Shown one piece after another: positions 9,367-20,934 of a stretch of 64,000 nt of DNA (within the stretch, counting starts at the first letter, position 1; each line of letters begins with the position of its first letter). This stretch comes from Thecaphora thlaspeos (lineage: Eukaryota > Basidiomycota > Ustilaginomycetes > Urocystidales > Glomosporiaceae): NCBI GenBank assembly GCA_900291925.1, contig UWYS01000007.1, forward strand, positions 806,001 through 870,000. The letters run 5' to 3'. The notes under the pieces are model-generated. The model did no database searches. It was not told where the DNA came from and saw only the letters and a program-made list of their open reading frames with translations. Position numbers and translations under genes: made by a program.

Positions 9367-10830
9367 TTAGCCACTTCGCCTCCATACCCCACCGTCGAGG
9401 GGCAGCGACATGTCGTCAAATATCGACTCGTTCAGGAACCCGTCTTCTGCAGGCGTGCGATCGTATAGCCAGCAGGGCGAGTATGGGGGGGGAGGGGAAG
9501 GATTCAGCGTCGTACAAGCAACTTGCCAAAGCAGCAGCAGAGCAACAGGAAAAGGGACCGGGAAGCTCTGCACACTCACCCAAAACAACGAGGTCGCCGG
9601 AGCTGCTGAACAGGTCGGCATAGGGGATGTCCTGTCGAGGCGTCATCAGACGTTCAGACAGTGGCAGAAAGAAGGCAGAGTCAGTATTCAAACGGCCTTG
9701 CAGGGTACTCGGCTCGGCACGCATGAGAGAAGAGGGCGATGCACCACGACTCGCGACGCGTTCATCTGCGCATCGTCCGGCAACGTCTGGACGCAAGAGG
9801 GACCGGCCTGGAAGCGAAGTGGACTCTGTAGGATCGCGTTGTCGGCATCGCTGGCAAACGGGACGGGCGAAACGGTCTCGCTGCCCTGCTCTGCAAAGGT
9901 TAGGGCGGGATAGGTCGTCTGAGGGTCGGGCTTGTGCGGCCTTGACGCTGCCGACGCTGGCAGGTGAGTCGCCTCGCCCATCGATTGTCGTGTTGCGGCA
10001 GGCTGGGTAGGTTGGCGGTCACGAGCGCTAGAGAGCTTATCTTGTCCAACCTGCGCACGAGCAGCCGTATCCTTGACCCTCGCAAGAACCGTCTGAAGAT
10101 AGGGTGCATAGCTCCCTGCTGCCCCTTGCCGGTGCGCCGTTACAGATCCTGCCTCCTCGAATGCGCCGACGAAGCGCTCCACCAGCTCGAAGACCGCCTC
10201 CGCATCTACCTGTCCCCGACCCGCCGGGCCCCAGCGAGCTGCTGACCAGCCTCAGCGCAAAGATGGCGCAGTACGTCGGCGTGACGATGGTCGAGTTGTG
10301 GCCCATGCGCAGGCCGCGATCCATGATGGCGAGGAACAGCTCGAGGTAGGATACCGAAGCGAGGTAAGCGTCGCGATAGATCCGCCGTAGCATGTCCTGC
10401 GGCAGGTGGGAGCACTTGAGCGGGAGCGTGTTGAGCATTAGCCGCGCGTACCAATCGTACAGTTAGGCCTTCTTCAGCCTCTGCGGAGCGGTGGACACAG
10501 AGGCAGGAGAGGGAGAAGGTGTCGATGCAGACGGGGACTTTGTGGCGATCTGGGCGCGATCGGTCCAGGTGGCCAGCCAGGCGTCGAGGTCGGTGGAAAA
10601 TATCCTACGGAAGAAGTCAAGCTGCGCCAGGCTACGTCCGCTGGCCCTGGTGCCGCCGCCGCCGCCGCCGCCGAAGAAGACGCCAGAGGCACGGCAACGT
10701 CGAGGGCGTGGAAGAGCCCGATGTTGCGGGACAGGAGTAGCCTCAGCTGGACGACGGCGACAATGGCTCCGTCCTCGGGCAGAGGCAGTTGGACTGCTGG
10801 AAGAGGGATGCTGCGTGTCGTCGGTGGTGG
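9367..10830 (-). pseudogene. fungal-specific transcription factor fossil (middle homology region, no DNA-binding domain)
   Basis: On the minus strand a frame reads through segments typical of the fungal transcription-factor middle homology region: LLLSRNIGLFHALDVAVP, a DLDAWLATWTDRAQ helix, then LPLKCSHLPQDMLRRIY and NSTIVTPTYCAIFALRL. An in-frame TAA at 10463-10465 cuts the frame between RLKKA and LYDWYARL. A one-base shift near 10205-10220 is needed to continue into AEAVFELVERFVGAFEEAGS and a TAHRQGAA motif. The end looks intact: a GTGAGT intron (about 9447-9579) and a last exon of 9367-9446. No Zn2Cys6 cluster is present upstream, where a CCCCAAC-type repeat begins. Two independent lesions and the missing N-terminus support a pseudogene; sequencing errors would be the alternative. 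Confidence 0.65.
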
Positions 10831-11205
10831 TGGTGGTGGTGAGGACAAGCAAGGATCGCGCGCGAGGTGGGCGAGCCGCCCCCAACCCCCAACCCCCAAC
10901 CCCCAACCCCAACCCCAACCCCCCAATCCCCAAAAAAGGGGCCGTAAAGTCGACGAGACGCAGCGCAGCGCAGGCAGAGGAGGCAGAGGAGGATGATGCC
11001 AGCTGGCACGCAGAGTCCAGGCGCGCGCCCACCGTCTGGCTGGCCCCTGCGCCGCCTCGGTCCCTTTGATTGCTTTTCTTTGCTGCCTCCTTTCCTACCT
11101 CCATCTCCATTGCCATCTCCATCGCCCTCCTCCCTCCTCCCACCTTGCTCTGCCACGCCCCTCGATCCCTTTTCCCTTTCCCAACGCCCCCCCCCCCCAA
11201 CCACC
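10831..11205. other. intergenic with C-rich repeat, leader of SWD2
   Basis: This stretch holds a CCCCAAC-type minisatellite (about 10880-10925) followed by an A-tract, then a pyrimidine-rich leader ending in a long C run just before the SWD2 ATG. No coding frame is convincing here. Confidence 0.5.
10880..10925. repeat. CCCCAAC-type minisatellite (G-rich on the minus strand)
   Basis: About seven short units of CCCCAAC or CCCAAC stand in a row. On the minus strand this gives repeated G-tracts separated by TT, able in principle to form a G-quadruplex. It marks the truncated upstream end of the transcription-factor fossil. Confidence 0.85.
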
Positions 11206-12669
11206 ATGGCCATGGCCACACACGCAACCCCATTTCCATTTCTATTTCCATCTCCATCACTCACCACACCATCCCCACACAACCACCCCGCCCCCGCCCC
11301 GAGTCCCGTCTCGCTCTCCACACCCTACCTCTCCTCCTTCAAGCCGGCAAAGGTCTTTTCCAACCCACTCAACCCACGCTCGCAGACAACCTCCCTATGC
11401 TACGACGACTCGGGAAGCTACATCCTATCCGCCACAACGGACGACGCAATCCACATCTACGACTGCCGCACAGGTCACCACGTAAAGCACACCTACAGCA
11501 AAAAGTACGGCTGCCAGCTCGCCAGGTTCACCCACCACCCCACAAGCGTCATCTATGCAAGCACAATGCTCGACGACCACACCGTACGCTACCACTCCCT
11601 CCACGAGAACAAGTACCTCCAGTACTTTGCCGGCCATACCAACCGCGTCGTCAGCCTCCAGATGAGCCCCATGGACGACACCTTCCTCTCCGCCGCCGTC
11701 GACGACACCGTCAGGCTTTGGGACCTCCGCAGCCCCTCCAGCCAGGGACATCTCCGGCTCAAGGGCCACCCCGTCGTCGCATACGACCTCACCGGCAAGG
11801 TCTTTGCCGTCGCACTCAACGAACGCAGCGCAGTCCTCCTCTACGACATCCGCAAGTTTGACCAGGTCAGCCTCGCCACCGCCCATCGCGCCCCCTCCCG
11901 CACGTCCACGCATCCTCTCATCATCCCCGCCCCTGCTCCGCCCTCCTGTTCACGCATCGTCTGACATCCAACTCGCCGCCCTATCCCAAACCCACAGGAC
12001 CCCTTCCTCACCATCCACCTCGATGACACCCGCGCCCTCTCGCAGATCTCGATGCCGCCCCGCTATCCCGTCATCACCTCGCTCGAGTTCAACAACGAAG
12101 GCGGCCACCTCCTCGTTGGAACCTCGGGTGACGTTCACTACGTCATCGACTCATTTTCCGGCGCTATCCTCCACCGTCTCGTCGGGCACGAGGGCCTGGA
12201 AAAGGCGAGCGGACATCCCATCGGCATGGTCCCCGAGGCCGGCATCAGTGGAGCTGAGGCCTGCTGGACGTCTGACGGCAAGTTTGTCCTCGCCGGGACC
12301 GCAACCGGCCAGGTCTTTGTATGGAACATCCCCGACGATCCGCAGCAGCAGCAGCACCACCACCACCAACAGCAGACCGTCATAGGCGATCCGCCCAACC
12401 TCGCAGCTAGCACCGTCATCTCGGGCCACCAAGGTCCGGCGAGATGCGTGGCCTTTAGTCCACGCCTGGCTCGTGAGTTGTCCCGCGCCCTCCTCCCCTC
12501 TCCCAGCGGGCCTCTTAGCTCTTCCGAGGAGCCAGCCTTTCTGACGCCTTTCACCGACCTGGATCGAAAACTCAAACCTCCCCCCCTCGCCGCGACGGTC
12601 TTTGCAGAATTCGTGACTGCTGGCAGCCAACTGGCCATGTGGCTTCCGGAGCCTCAGTCGGACATCTGA
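11206..12669 (+). CDS. SWD2: WD40 protein Swd2/WDR82, subunit of COMPASS and cleavage-polyadenylation factor
   Basis: Exons 11206-11865 and 11998-12669 join in phase 0 to give 443 residues. WD repeats are visible: SATTDDAIHIYDCRTG, STMLDDHTVRYHSL, AGHTNRVVSLQMSP followed by AAVDDTVRLWDLR, and a late GTATGQVFVWNIP. The joint RKFDQ|DPFLTIHLDD aligns with the equivalent stretch of human WDR82 (SFDKGPFATF), which supports the intron although its donor is GTCAGC rather than GTGAGT. In yeast, Swd2 links histone H3K4 methylation by Set1/COMPASS to transcription termination. A His/Gln-rich insertion and a C-terminal extension of about 60 residues are additions. It lies tail to tail with the CUE5-like gene, 160 bases apart. 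Confidence 0.85.
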
Positions 12670-12829
12670 GTCCAGCACGACCGCTTACACGCACACACAC
12701 ACACACATGCTGTGCAGATACAGCCATCCCGTCTGCTCAAGAGAGCAGCACCCCCATACCACGGTCTCCACACCAGGTGAAACTTCCGCTCTTTACATCG
12801 ATAATCACGGCTGCCTGATACACTTATCG

Positions 12830-14985
12830 CTAGTCCTCATCCTCGAACGGATTGCTGACGTACTCGAGATCGTCCGAGTCCGATCCATCGTCTCCGACGC
12901 TCGACGAGGCTGTCCCTGCGCCCGCCGCCGCACCTACACCCGCAGCCAGACCCACGCCCATACCGGCAGCCGCGCCCATTTCGGCAGCACCGGCACCCGT
13001 TGACCTGCCGCCCTGCTGTAGAGAAGATCTCGACGGACTCGTCACGCCGCATCCCTGTGCCGAGTCCATGAGCGCCACGCTGTCCTTTGCCTTGCCGCTG
13101 CCGCCCGAGTTGTCGCTGATCGTGATCGGTGTCCTTGCCGCCTCTTCCCAGATCGAGTAGCCTGCCGATCCCGATCCACCACCAGCGACATCGTTCCGAG
13201 CCGTCGTCCGGCTTCCCCCTCCTCCGTCCGAAGAAGAGATACCACGGCCGTATCTGTCGGCGAGGGCGCAGCTCTTGCCGTTATCCGCACGGCCGCCCGC
13301 CGACGAGGCCGCTGAATTCGACAAAGGGAAAGCGTTGCCTCGGCCGCGAGCTAGGATGTTGGCCAGCTCGTTGTCGCCGACGGGCGAAGGGTCGCGATCG
13401 TAGCCACCCATCTGGGGAGATTTCGGCGACGCCAAACCGCGCAGCGTGTCGTCGTACGACCCGTCGTTGCCGCTCCCGCCGTGGCGGCCGTTGTTGGCAG
13501 CGCTGTTGGTCGAGGAGGAAAGGGCGCCGCCAAAGTTGTCGAGGTAGCTCGACGCTCCTCGGCCGCCGCCGCGCCAAAAGCCTCCTCCTCCGCTGTTGTT
13601 GCCACCGGCCTGGCCACGCTGGGCGTCGGTGCCGTCGAAAGAGGCCGCTTGACCTGGGCTGGGTGTCCCGCTGCTGGCAAGGGCCGCCTCGGCGCGTTGC
13701 TTCAACGACGAGAACGTCGAGGCGGCTTTGGCGAAGCCAGCTGCAAGCGGCAACGGGGACGCGTCCGAAGGGCGAGCGGGTGGGCGAGTGCAATAGATCA
13801 GATCAGACGTTAGCAAGACGCACTTTCCGAGCTGCGGCGACGAAGCCTGCTGGTTTACTCACTCTCGGCCATCCTGTTGATCTCCTCTTGCCACTGCTTG
13901 GCCTCGTTGGGACCCGGCATGTCTGGTACGACGCTCTGGCCGTGGCTGGCTCCCGTTGACGGCGCCGCGTAGGCAGCCCGGGCAGAGGCGGGAGCGGGTT
14001 GCCTGCGTACTCGCGGTTGGTACGTGAGGTTGCTGGCATCGTACGTCGGCGTTGTCGGCTTCTGCGAGCCTGCCGCTGCTCCGCCGCCGATCAACGAGCC
14101 GATCTCGCTGAAAAAGGCGCCGGTCCCTCCACCCCCTCTCCCTCCAGTCGAGGCCTGCTGTTGTTGGCGCAGTTGGTGCCTGTGCTGCTCTTCGGCAGCG
14201 AGCGTCTGAGCCAGTAGGGCATCGGAGTCTGTCTGGTTAGCGCCGGCCGCAGGCGGTCTGTAGGTAGGGTCGGACATCTGCAGGAGCGCATTGACCGCTG
14301 TTGTGCAGAAAAGCACAGCGCGTGGTCGGGTGCCAGCAATGAAAGGTCGGGCGCCAGCAACGACGAAAGGACACAGCTCTGGTCAGCTCGTTGCGCGCTC
14401 AAGCGACGCAGTGACCGCTTGACCTGATCAAGGCGAGTACCCACCTTCCTCCTGGTTTCCTCCGGTCGAGACGAGGATGGCGGCGATCGTCTCGACGTCA
14501 AAGTCCGGAAACATGATCGTAAGCTCTTGCACCGCCGACGGCGCCTGCTCTGCTTGCGTGCGCGCTTGCTGGAGGGGCGGCTCCTGGGTCCAAGGAGTCT
14601 GCAGCCGTGCCGGCAAAGCGACCGGCACGCCGGGGTCAGAAGATGCCGTCGTCATCGTCGTGGTAGTGGTTGATGCTGGCGGCGCCGGGTCCGGAGAGAC
14701 AGACCTTGCAGAGCTGGGCGATAACGTTGCGGGCAATTCGGGCGCGCCTACGGCCAGCCTGGCGGAGTGCGTTGGGGGTTGGGCCAGCGTCTCTGAATGG
14801 GCGGCGAGCGAGTGGACCGGTTGGCCATCTTGGACAGGGGCGGACGTGGCGGTGCCGGCGGGCTTCACGTGCGTCTGTTGTGCGTCGGACTGGTGGCGAG
14901 GTTGCTGCGAGTCTGCATCATCGTCATTGAGGGCATTGCTGAGGGCGATGAGGTGGAGCTGGCTGGTCTGTACGGGGTCCGACAT
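12830..14985 (-). CDS. CUE5: CUE-domain ubiquitin-binding protein, Cue5-like
   Basis: Exons 14985-14445, 14297-13863 and 13740-12830 (minus) join in frame to 628 residues. The CUE domain lies at about 151-192 and is split by the first intron: VQELTIMFPDFD carries the MFP motif and, after the splice, NALLQMSDPTY carries the di-leucine motif. Splicing restores the family sequence exactly, which confirms the junction. The rest is low in complexity: Ser/Thr/Pro-rich before the CUE domain, then Gly- and Ala-rich, with an acidic C-terminus (SDSDDLEYVSNPFEDED). Cue5 in yeast is an adaptor that binds ubiquitinated cargo and Atg8 for selective autophagy. A WEEA patch near the end could be part of an Atg8-interacting motif, but that is speculative. 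Confidence 0.75.
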
Positions 14986-16515
14986 CGTCTATGGGTGTGT
15001 GGGCTGGAAAAGGGCGGCAAGCAGAGGAGTGAGAGTGTTTGACGGAGACTGGTGCAGTGATGGTGCTGACAGACTGGCTGCTTCTCGAATGAAAGGGGAA
15101 GGCTTTGTTGTGGGGATCGAGGCAGGACAGACGGGAGGGTGGTGGACAAGAGAGAAGGAGAGAGAGTGGCTCTGTGTGGACCCAAACGGCGACCGACGGC
15201 TGCGCTGCATGGCATGGCTGGTCCGTGCTCACTCTCCTCTTCTCGGCCGCTCTCGCCATGCGCGTCCACGGTCCGCGCCTTGCTCCTCCTCCTCTCCGTC
15301 TCGCCCACACGCACACTACCACAGCACCGCCCGACGAGGTCGACGTGCCCAGCTAGTTAGCGTCCGCAAACGAATCGGCAGGGGACCGACTTGCAAGGAG
15401 GGTGACAGGTAGCAAAATTACGACTCATCTCTGCCGACTTCAAGGAGCGGCGCCGGTGGCAAATGGGGATGGTGGTGGTGGTGATGGTGATGTTGGCGGC
15501 GGGGATGAATACGGAGGCTGCGCAGATGATTGGATTCAGAGCGAGATTGGGCAAAGGTAAAGGCAAAGGCAAGGTAAGGTCGGGAGCTAAGACTTGAGCA
15601 GCGATAAGCAGAAGCGCAGGCAAGGGAGATTGGGGAGTCGAAGCAAGTCTGACGAAGGGTGAGTAGCGAGAGAGAGAGAGAGAGAGAGAGAGAGTGCGGC
15701 GCATTCCAACAGAGATTGCGGAGAAGGCACCGCCGGCGTGTGTGTGGTAAAGTGAGCCTCCTGTAGGTAAGCAGGAGGGGGTAAGCAGTGTGACGGGCCC
15801 CATGACACTGTTGGACTGTAGAAGGGGGCGTGCGTGACACAGGCGACGGTGGTTGATGCAGTATTGTTGCTTGCCAGCAGAGAGGACTCGTCAAGGTGGG
15901 AATAACGGCGAATGCACTGAGATGGGCGCTCAGCACGCAACCTCGGCTTGGCCGTGGGTTATGTTTGGCGACGCCCGCTTATACTTTGCATCCATACATA
16001 GAATGACACACACCACACCCCATCTCGGAGCAAGGCGGAGCGGCGAGCAAGTTGTGTACAGTACAGTATGTGGTTGCGGCGTGCCTGTCTGGCTGGACCG
16101 TGTGCATCGCCCCGGCCCCTGATGCGCCTTGCCTCACGTCATCTACTGCCGTCATATGTACAGTATCGTACCGCGGCAAAATAACATGTCATGCTCCGCC
16201 ACCAACATCAAGTAATTACAGTAAGTACTGTAGCAAGGCACTGTTACTGTACGGTACTGACCGAATGCGCATCCTCCCTCCAACGCTCTCCTCGGTCGGG
16301 CCATACGCAGGTGGTTGCCCCACATCTACAGCTCCATTGCCTTGCCTCTTTCTCCTCTATAGCATCGACAACCATCTCCCCACGTCCCTCTTCCTCTTTT
16401 CCCCTCCATCCCCATCCTCCCGTCCTCCTGCTCGCCATCAAGTCACCCCTCCCATTTGTCCGACTCATCCCACCATGTCCTCAGCATTCGCAATGGCAAA
16501 CCTAGACTGACACCG
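14986..16515. promoter_or_regulatory. divergent intergenic region between the CUE5-like and acetate-transporter genes
   Basis: About 1.5 kb separate the two starts. A (GA)n run lies at about 15668-15694, and several short TACAGTA/TACTGTA palindromic words lie at about 16058-16260. The 150 bases before 16475 are strongly pyrimidine-rich, as at fungal promoters. I looked here for the missing first exon of the acetate transporter and did not find one. Confidence 0.5.
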
Positions 16516-17498
16516 ATGTCGACATCGTCTTGGCTGCTGCTTTCTCCCACCCTTAGCTACGGCGGACTCGCCCAGTACCTCGCCGGCCTGTGGGAGTTTG
16601 CAAGCGGCAACACGTTCGGAGCGACAGTCTTTTGCAGCTTCGGTCTGTTCTGGTGGGGCTTTGCCATGATTCTGGTGAGTAGGAGTTGTCTTTGAGCATG
16701 TACCCTTGGGTCGTCTTCGTCCCATGGGAGACGATAGCCAGCTTGCTAACCGATGTCGACAACGACGACGCGTCGTCTTCCGCACCACCCCCTGCACTTG
16801 GTCCTCCCTCAATCCTTCCTATCACCCGCTCTGTAGATTCCTTTCTTCGGCATCACCGGAACGTACAACGGCGTTCCGGGCGCGTACGCCACCGGCTCCG
16901 CCTTTGTCTCTGAAGAGGCGGGTGCGATCCGTCTCTACCTCTGGATCTGGTTCGGTATCACGACAATCTACCTGGTGAGTTTGCCAACGAGATGCAGTAT
17001 CTCGCGAGCGTTGACCATGATATCCCCCAGGCGGCGCTTGTTGACGCCTCAAACGCCATCGTGTCCCATCTCACGTGCGCGCTGCGACCGGTCCAGACTG
17101 CTTCGCTTCGAGGATCGGTTGCGTTGTTTGCGCTCATCTTTGCGCTATGGATCACTTTTATCCTTCTCGGACTGCACTACTACCTCGACAGCCACACGCT
17201 CAAGATCGCCGGAGGAGGTGAGTGGGCATTGCTGCTGCTGCTGCTGCCACCACCTATCTCTGTACACGGCTGTCGTGACTTTCTTGCATGTGTGTGCTGA
17301 CCCTCGCATCCGGTCCTTGTTTCTGCCTACCTTAACTGGTCTCGATGCTTCTTCTTGGCTTCCTTGCCTTTCCCTCCAGCTTGGGTCATCATCACCGCGG
17401 CAGTTGGCTTCTATCTCGGAACAGCTTCACTCATGACCAGGAACAACTCCTACTTCACGCTGCCCGTCATCTCTCTGGCTCCCAAGTCACAGCGCTAG
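16516..17498 (+). CDS. GPR1/FUN34/YaaH-family acetate transporter, N-terminus missing or unrecognised
   Basis: Exons 16516-16674, 16837-16974, 17031-17217 and 17380-17498 join in frame to 200 residues. The family core is clear: YGGLAQYLAGLWEFASGNTFG, then FGLFWWGFAMIL, then helices in exons 2-4 (LYLWIWFGITTIYL, ALFALIFALWITFILLGL, WVIITAAVGFYLGTASL). These carry acetate or ammonium-linked organic acids across the plasma membrane. The family normally starts with an NPxPLGL motif and a first transmembrane helix before YGG, about 60-80 residues more than here. An ATG at 16516 is in frame but gives only a short leader. A good 3' splice site (branch-like CTGAC and a pyrimidine tract ending TTAG at about 16556) suggests that an upstream exon once existed. 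The gene may be 5'-truncated. Confidence 0.65.
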
Positions 17499-17912
17499 AT
17501 TTCAACCAACACCCATCTCCCCCCCCCCTCCCTTTTGCACGGGCGGGCGGACGATGAAGCGGTCTTACCGTCCGCCCGTCGAGTCGAGTCTGGTGCGTTC
17601 TTGCTGAACAACAACCACCTCTTGGACCCCTTGTCGCGCTCGCAGCTCTTTCCATTTTTCTTTCTGCTCTCGTCACTACGCCCGCCATGTCTTGGTCCTA
17701 CCCGCCGAACCGCAGTCAAGTCTATATACCGTCTTGGGGCTTCAGTTTTATCTACTTGCGTGGCATATCGGTCCGTCCAATGCCAAAATATTTACCCATG
17801 TGGTTGCAGGATTCGAACAAGAGTCCTCTCGAAGACGGATAACAAGTACATTGCGGTGCCCTCTGATAAAGGTTCAAGAGAGGTCTGGCTGGCGGGCCGA
17901 GCTGACCCGAGG
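17499..17912. other. intergenic between converging genes
   Basis: About 410 bases lie between two converging stop codons. They contain a C-run near 17520 and a pyrimidine-rich stretch. A GGATTCGAAC word at about 17810 resembles a tRNA B box but does not fold (see rejected). Nothing else is seen. Confidence 0.5.
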
Positions 17913-19560
17913 CTAGATGACGGTGTTGCTGAGCTCAATGTGCCTCGGCAGCTTGACAAACGTATCGCACCCGTGCCCGTACAGGCTGACGAGGTCGAGC
18001 GACGAATGGTTCTTCCAGTACTCGCAGTAGATCCTCGCCATCGGCAGGCCGTATCCCAGGCCCGCGAGCGTGCCCAGGCCGGAGGCGAGGCCCATCTTGC
18101 CCGTCTCGGCGAGCGCGTCTCCGCCGGTGCCGCCTACCGCCTGCATGGCGTACGGCCCGCCGCCCGACTCTTCCGCCTTGTCCTCTTCAGTCTTGCCCTC
18201 GGTGCCGGCCGTGGTGAAGGCGTACGAGAAGATGTGCGGCAGGTTGGCGGGCGAAATGCCTCCGCCCTGATCGCGGATGCGGAGTGATACGTGCGAGGCG
18301 CTCTGGGCAATCGTGACAATGACGCGCGGCATCTCGCCCTTTGATCGCGAGCGCAAGTGCGTTTCGGTCGTGGCGCGGTACGAGTTCTTGAGCAGCTCCG
18401 TCATGACGTACTCGAGGTGGACCGGCACGCCGGTGTAGGTGGCATCCAGATCGCCTTCGAGCTGTAGTTCAGGCGAAGAGCCGAGCGTCGCCTCGCAGAG
18501 GTCCTTGACGAACGAGGCACACATCCTTGTCATGCGTGCCGGCGAGAGCTGGGTCTCGATGATGCCGATCGAGGTGGGCGAGCCGTAGGCGTGGACGCTC
18601 CTTTCCCCGCGCAACGATGGCGACGGAAGGTCAAGGTCGCGGTCGGGGTCCAGGTCATCGAGATTGTTGGAGAGCGCCGGGCGGACATGCTCCATGCCGT
18701 GCGCGATGGCCGAAAGGGCGAGATGCTGCTCGGCAATCATGCGTATGGCGACACGGCTGTGGATGGCACCGTCGAGGAAGGAAGAGATCTGCCGAGCGTC
18801 CATGTAGCGCTTAGATTCCTGGAAGCCTGGCGGCGCCGTCAAAGAAAGAGTCGGCGGTCATAGCAGGGGCTCACACCCTAGGTCAGCGGCGGATCGATAG
18901 AGCCAGAAGGGGGCAGGCGCGCTTTGCGGAGGCGGTTGACTGTTTCGGCCGGCTCTCACCTCTTGCGAGCGTAGGGATGTTGTGTGCATGTGCGCTGACG
19001 AGGTCCTCGAGCACCGCTGTGAACTTGACATTGTCCGCCTGCGTCTCTACGGAGCCGAATGTTGCGATAGTCTCGAAGCTCCCGGCATAGAGCCTGGCAA
19101 TCTTAGAGATAAAGGGGTTGCTTCCCACGATAAAGGGAAGGGCTCTGAAGCCGCCGACGCGGCGTGCGAGGCGTATGGGAAGTTCGCGCTGCGTGTGCTG
19201 GGCGGAAGCAAGTAGCTGGTGGTCTGTTGGCGGATGTCCCGGCCTGCCGCCCTGTGCCATGAGCTGGCGGAGGGTGAGGGGTGCGGGCGAGAGAGAGAGG
19301 TAGTGCGAGAGGAGGTCGGGCGATGCGCCGAAGGTGGACAGGGCCGAGGGCGGTGGGCACAGGGGTTCCGTGCTGTTTCGGTTGCTGTTGTTGGGGGCGG
19401 CGGTGGCCGAGGGCTTGAGGAAAGGCTCTGGGGGCGGGTGGTAGCCGGCTTGGCCCGTGTGTACGGTCGTCGAGACGGGGCGTGTCGCTGGCCGGCACCG
19501 TGCCGACAGGTGCCACAGCGGCGCCGAGTGGCCGAAGGCGGTGAGTACGTGTGGCCGCAT
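17913..19560 (-). CDS. mitochondrial protein kinase of the PDK/BCKDK family
   Basis: Exons 19560-18960 and 18826-17913 (minus) join in frame to 504 residues. The start MRPHVLTAFGHSAPLWHL is Arg- and Ser-rich without acidic residues, as in mitochondrial presequences. The N-terminal four-helix domain shows SPAPLTLRQLMAQG, LPFIVGSNPFI and HAHNIPTLARGFQE. The GHKL ATPase half has the N box (MTELLKNSYRATTE), the G1 box DQGGGISP and the G2 box GLGYGLPMARIY. Such kinases phosphorylate the E1 alpha subunit of pyruvate or branched-chain 2-oxoacid dehydrogenase in the matrix. A Ser/Gly-rich insertion of about 40 residues lies between G1 and G2. I cannot tell PDK from BCKDK by eye. The start was set at 19560 because upstream residues are low in complexity. 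Confidence 0.82.
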
Positions 19561-20896
19561 CTGTGCGGGGCGCTGGCGGATGGGCCGCTTGTCCTTGCCT
19601 CTGCCCTGTCGGTGATCGGTGATCGGTGATCGGTTGGGAGAGAGGTGATGAGGTGTCCAAGGTTGGACGTAGCCCTTTCCAAGGCAGAGGTGGTGGAAAA
19701 GGGCCGGGTCGGCTGGTCGGTCGAGGCGCGAGCGCGACGGTGTGTCGTGCTGGAGTGTCGGGCGCGCCCGAGTATGGCTGGTCTTCGTGGTTGAGGCTGC
19801 GAGATGTCTGTGGAAGACGAGGCTGTGGGGCTGGGGTAAGAGGGATGTGGCCAAGGGCACAGGAGGCCGTTTACTTGTGGGTGGAGGCGTCCAGGCTGGT
19901 TGAGCAATCTGCCGGCCGAGTGACTCTGAGTGAATCGAGGCCGCGGTGGTGGGTGCCGGTGCCCGGGATGTGGGTGGGCTGCCGTCTGATCTCGGCGATG
20001 ACTAGAAGTGCTCCACTTTTTTCCTCGCGTCTGCCTGTGCGTGGCGAGGGTGAAAGCGGTGACTCTGGCAGCCGCTGCACCTGCCAGCTGCTGCACGGTC
20101 CAGATCTCATTTCTTCGCACGGCGGCCCTCTCGGCCATCCCGCTCGACGCTACCGGCTCTGCCACACCACCACCACCACCACCACCACCACCATCCCACT
20201 CCCTCGGCCTGCGTACCACACGCAACACTCGCGCTTATCCTCTCGTCGTCCTCCTCAAACACGCAACCACAGCCCGCCCCCCTCGCCGCACTGGCACACG
20301 GTACGTAGATCGCAGACTACCCGCCCTTGTTGGCTATCTTCCGCCATGCCCCACCACCCACGACCACGAGCGCCAGCCCATGCGGAATGGCCACAGCCCA
20401 AAAACACCCTGCGGTGCTCAGCCGTGGTCATCATCTGGCCAGCTGCGCTCCGCTTCAGCTGCGTGTACAGCGGTCCAAGATGAGGCTCTTGCGTCCATGC
20501 CCCATCCACGGCAAACCTCCTCTGCCAACCACAGCCGCAGACTTCACCGCACTACTCGCACTGCCTGGGGCTACAGTCTGGCAACGTCCGCTCCTAATAC
20601 TGTGCTCCCACCTCCATCGCTGTGACGACGTCCACTTGCTTGGCACGCCCAGCCTCGAGGCACCTGCCAGCAGATGCGCCGACGGTTCTCGTCGTCCCAT
20701 CACACCCTGGCGACGCTGCAGAACGACCCCTTGGATCCGCAGCGCTCCCGACTCACCGCCAAGCCGTTGCGACGGCAGCTTCGCTGACCAGACTCTCACT
20801 TTGTCAACATCCAGATCCCCCTCTAACTTACTCTTTGCTTCCCCTTGCCGGCCTGTTCTGTCGGTCAATACGCCCCGTCCTATCACCTTGCCCGTG

Positions 20897-20934
<38 letters not shown>

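Noticed and set aside
10463..11260. 265-residue minus-strand frame as an intact gene
   Set aside because: Its first half is translated minisatellite and pyrimidine-rich SWD2 leader; only the last part is real protein-like sequence, belonging to the broken transcription factor.
17800..17835. GGATTCGAAC word resembling a tRNA B box (minus strand GTTCGAATC)
   Set aside because: The flanking bases do not form a five-base T stem, no A box or acceptor pairing was found at the right distance, and no anticodon arm is visible.
19047..20228. 393-residue minus-strand frame upstream of the mitochondrial kinase
   Set aside because: Pro/His/Arg/Gly-rich translation of repeats in the intergenic region, overlapping the kinase exon in a different frame; no domain.
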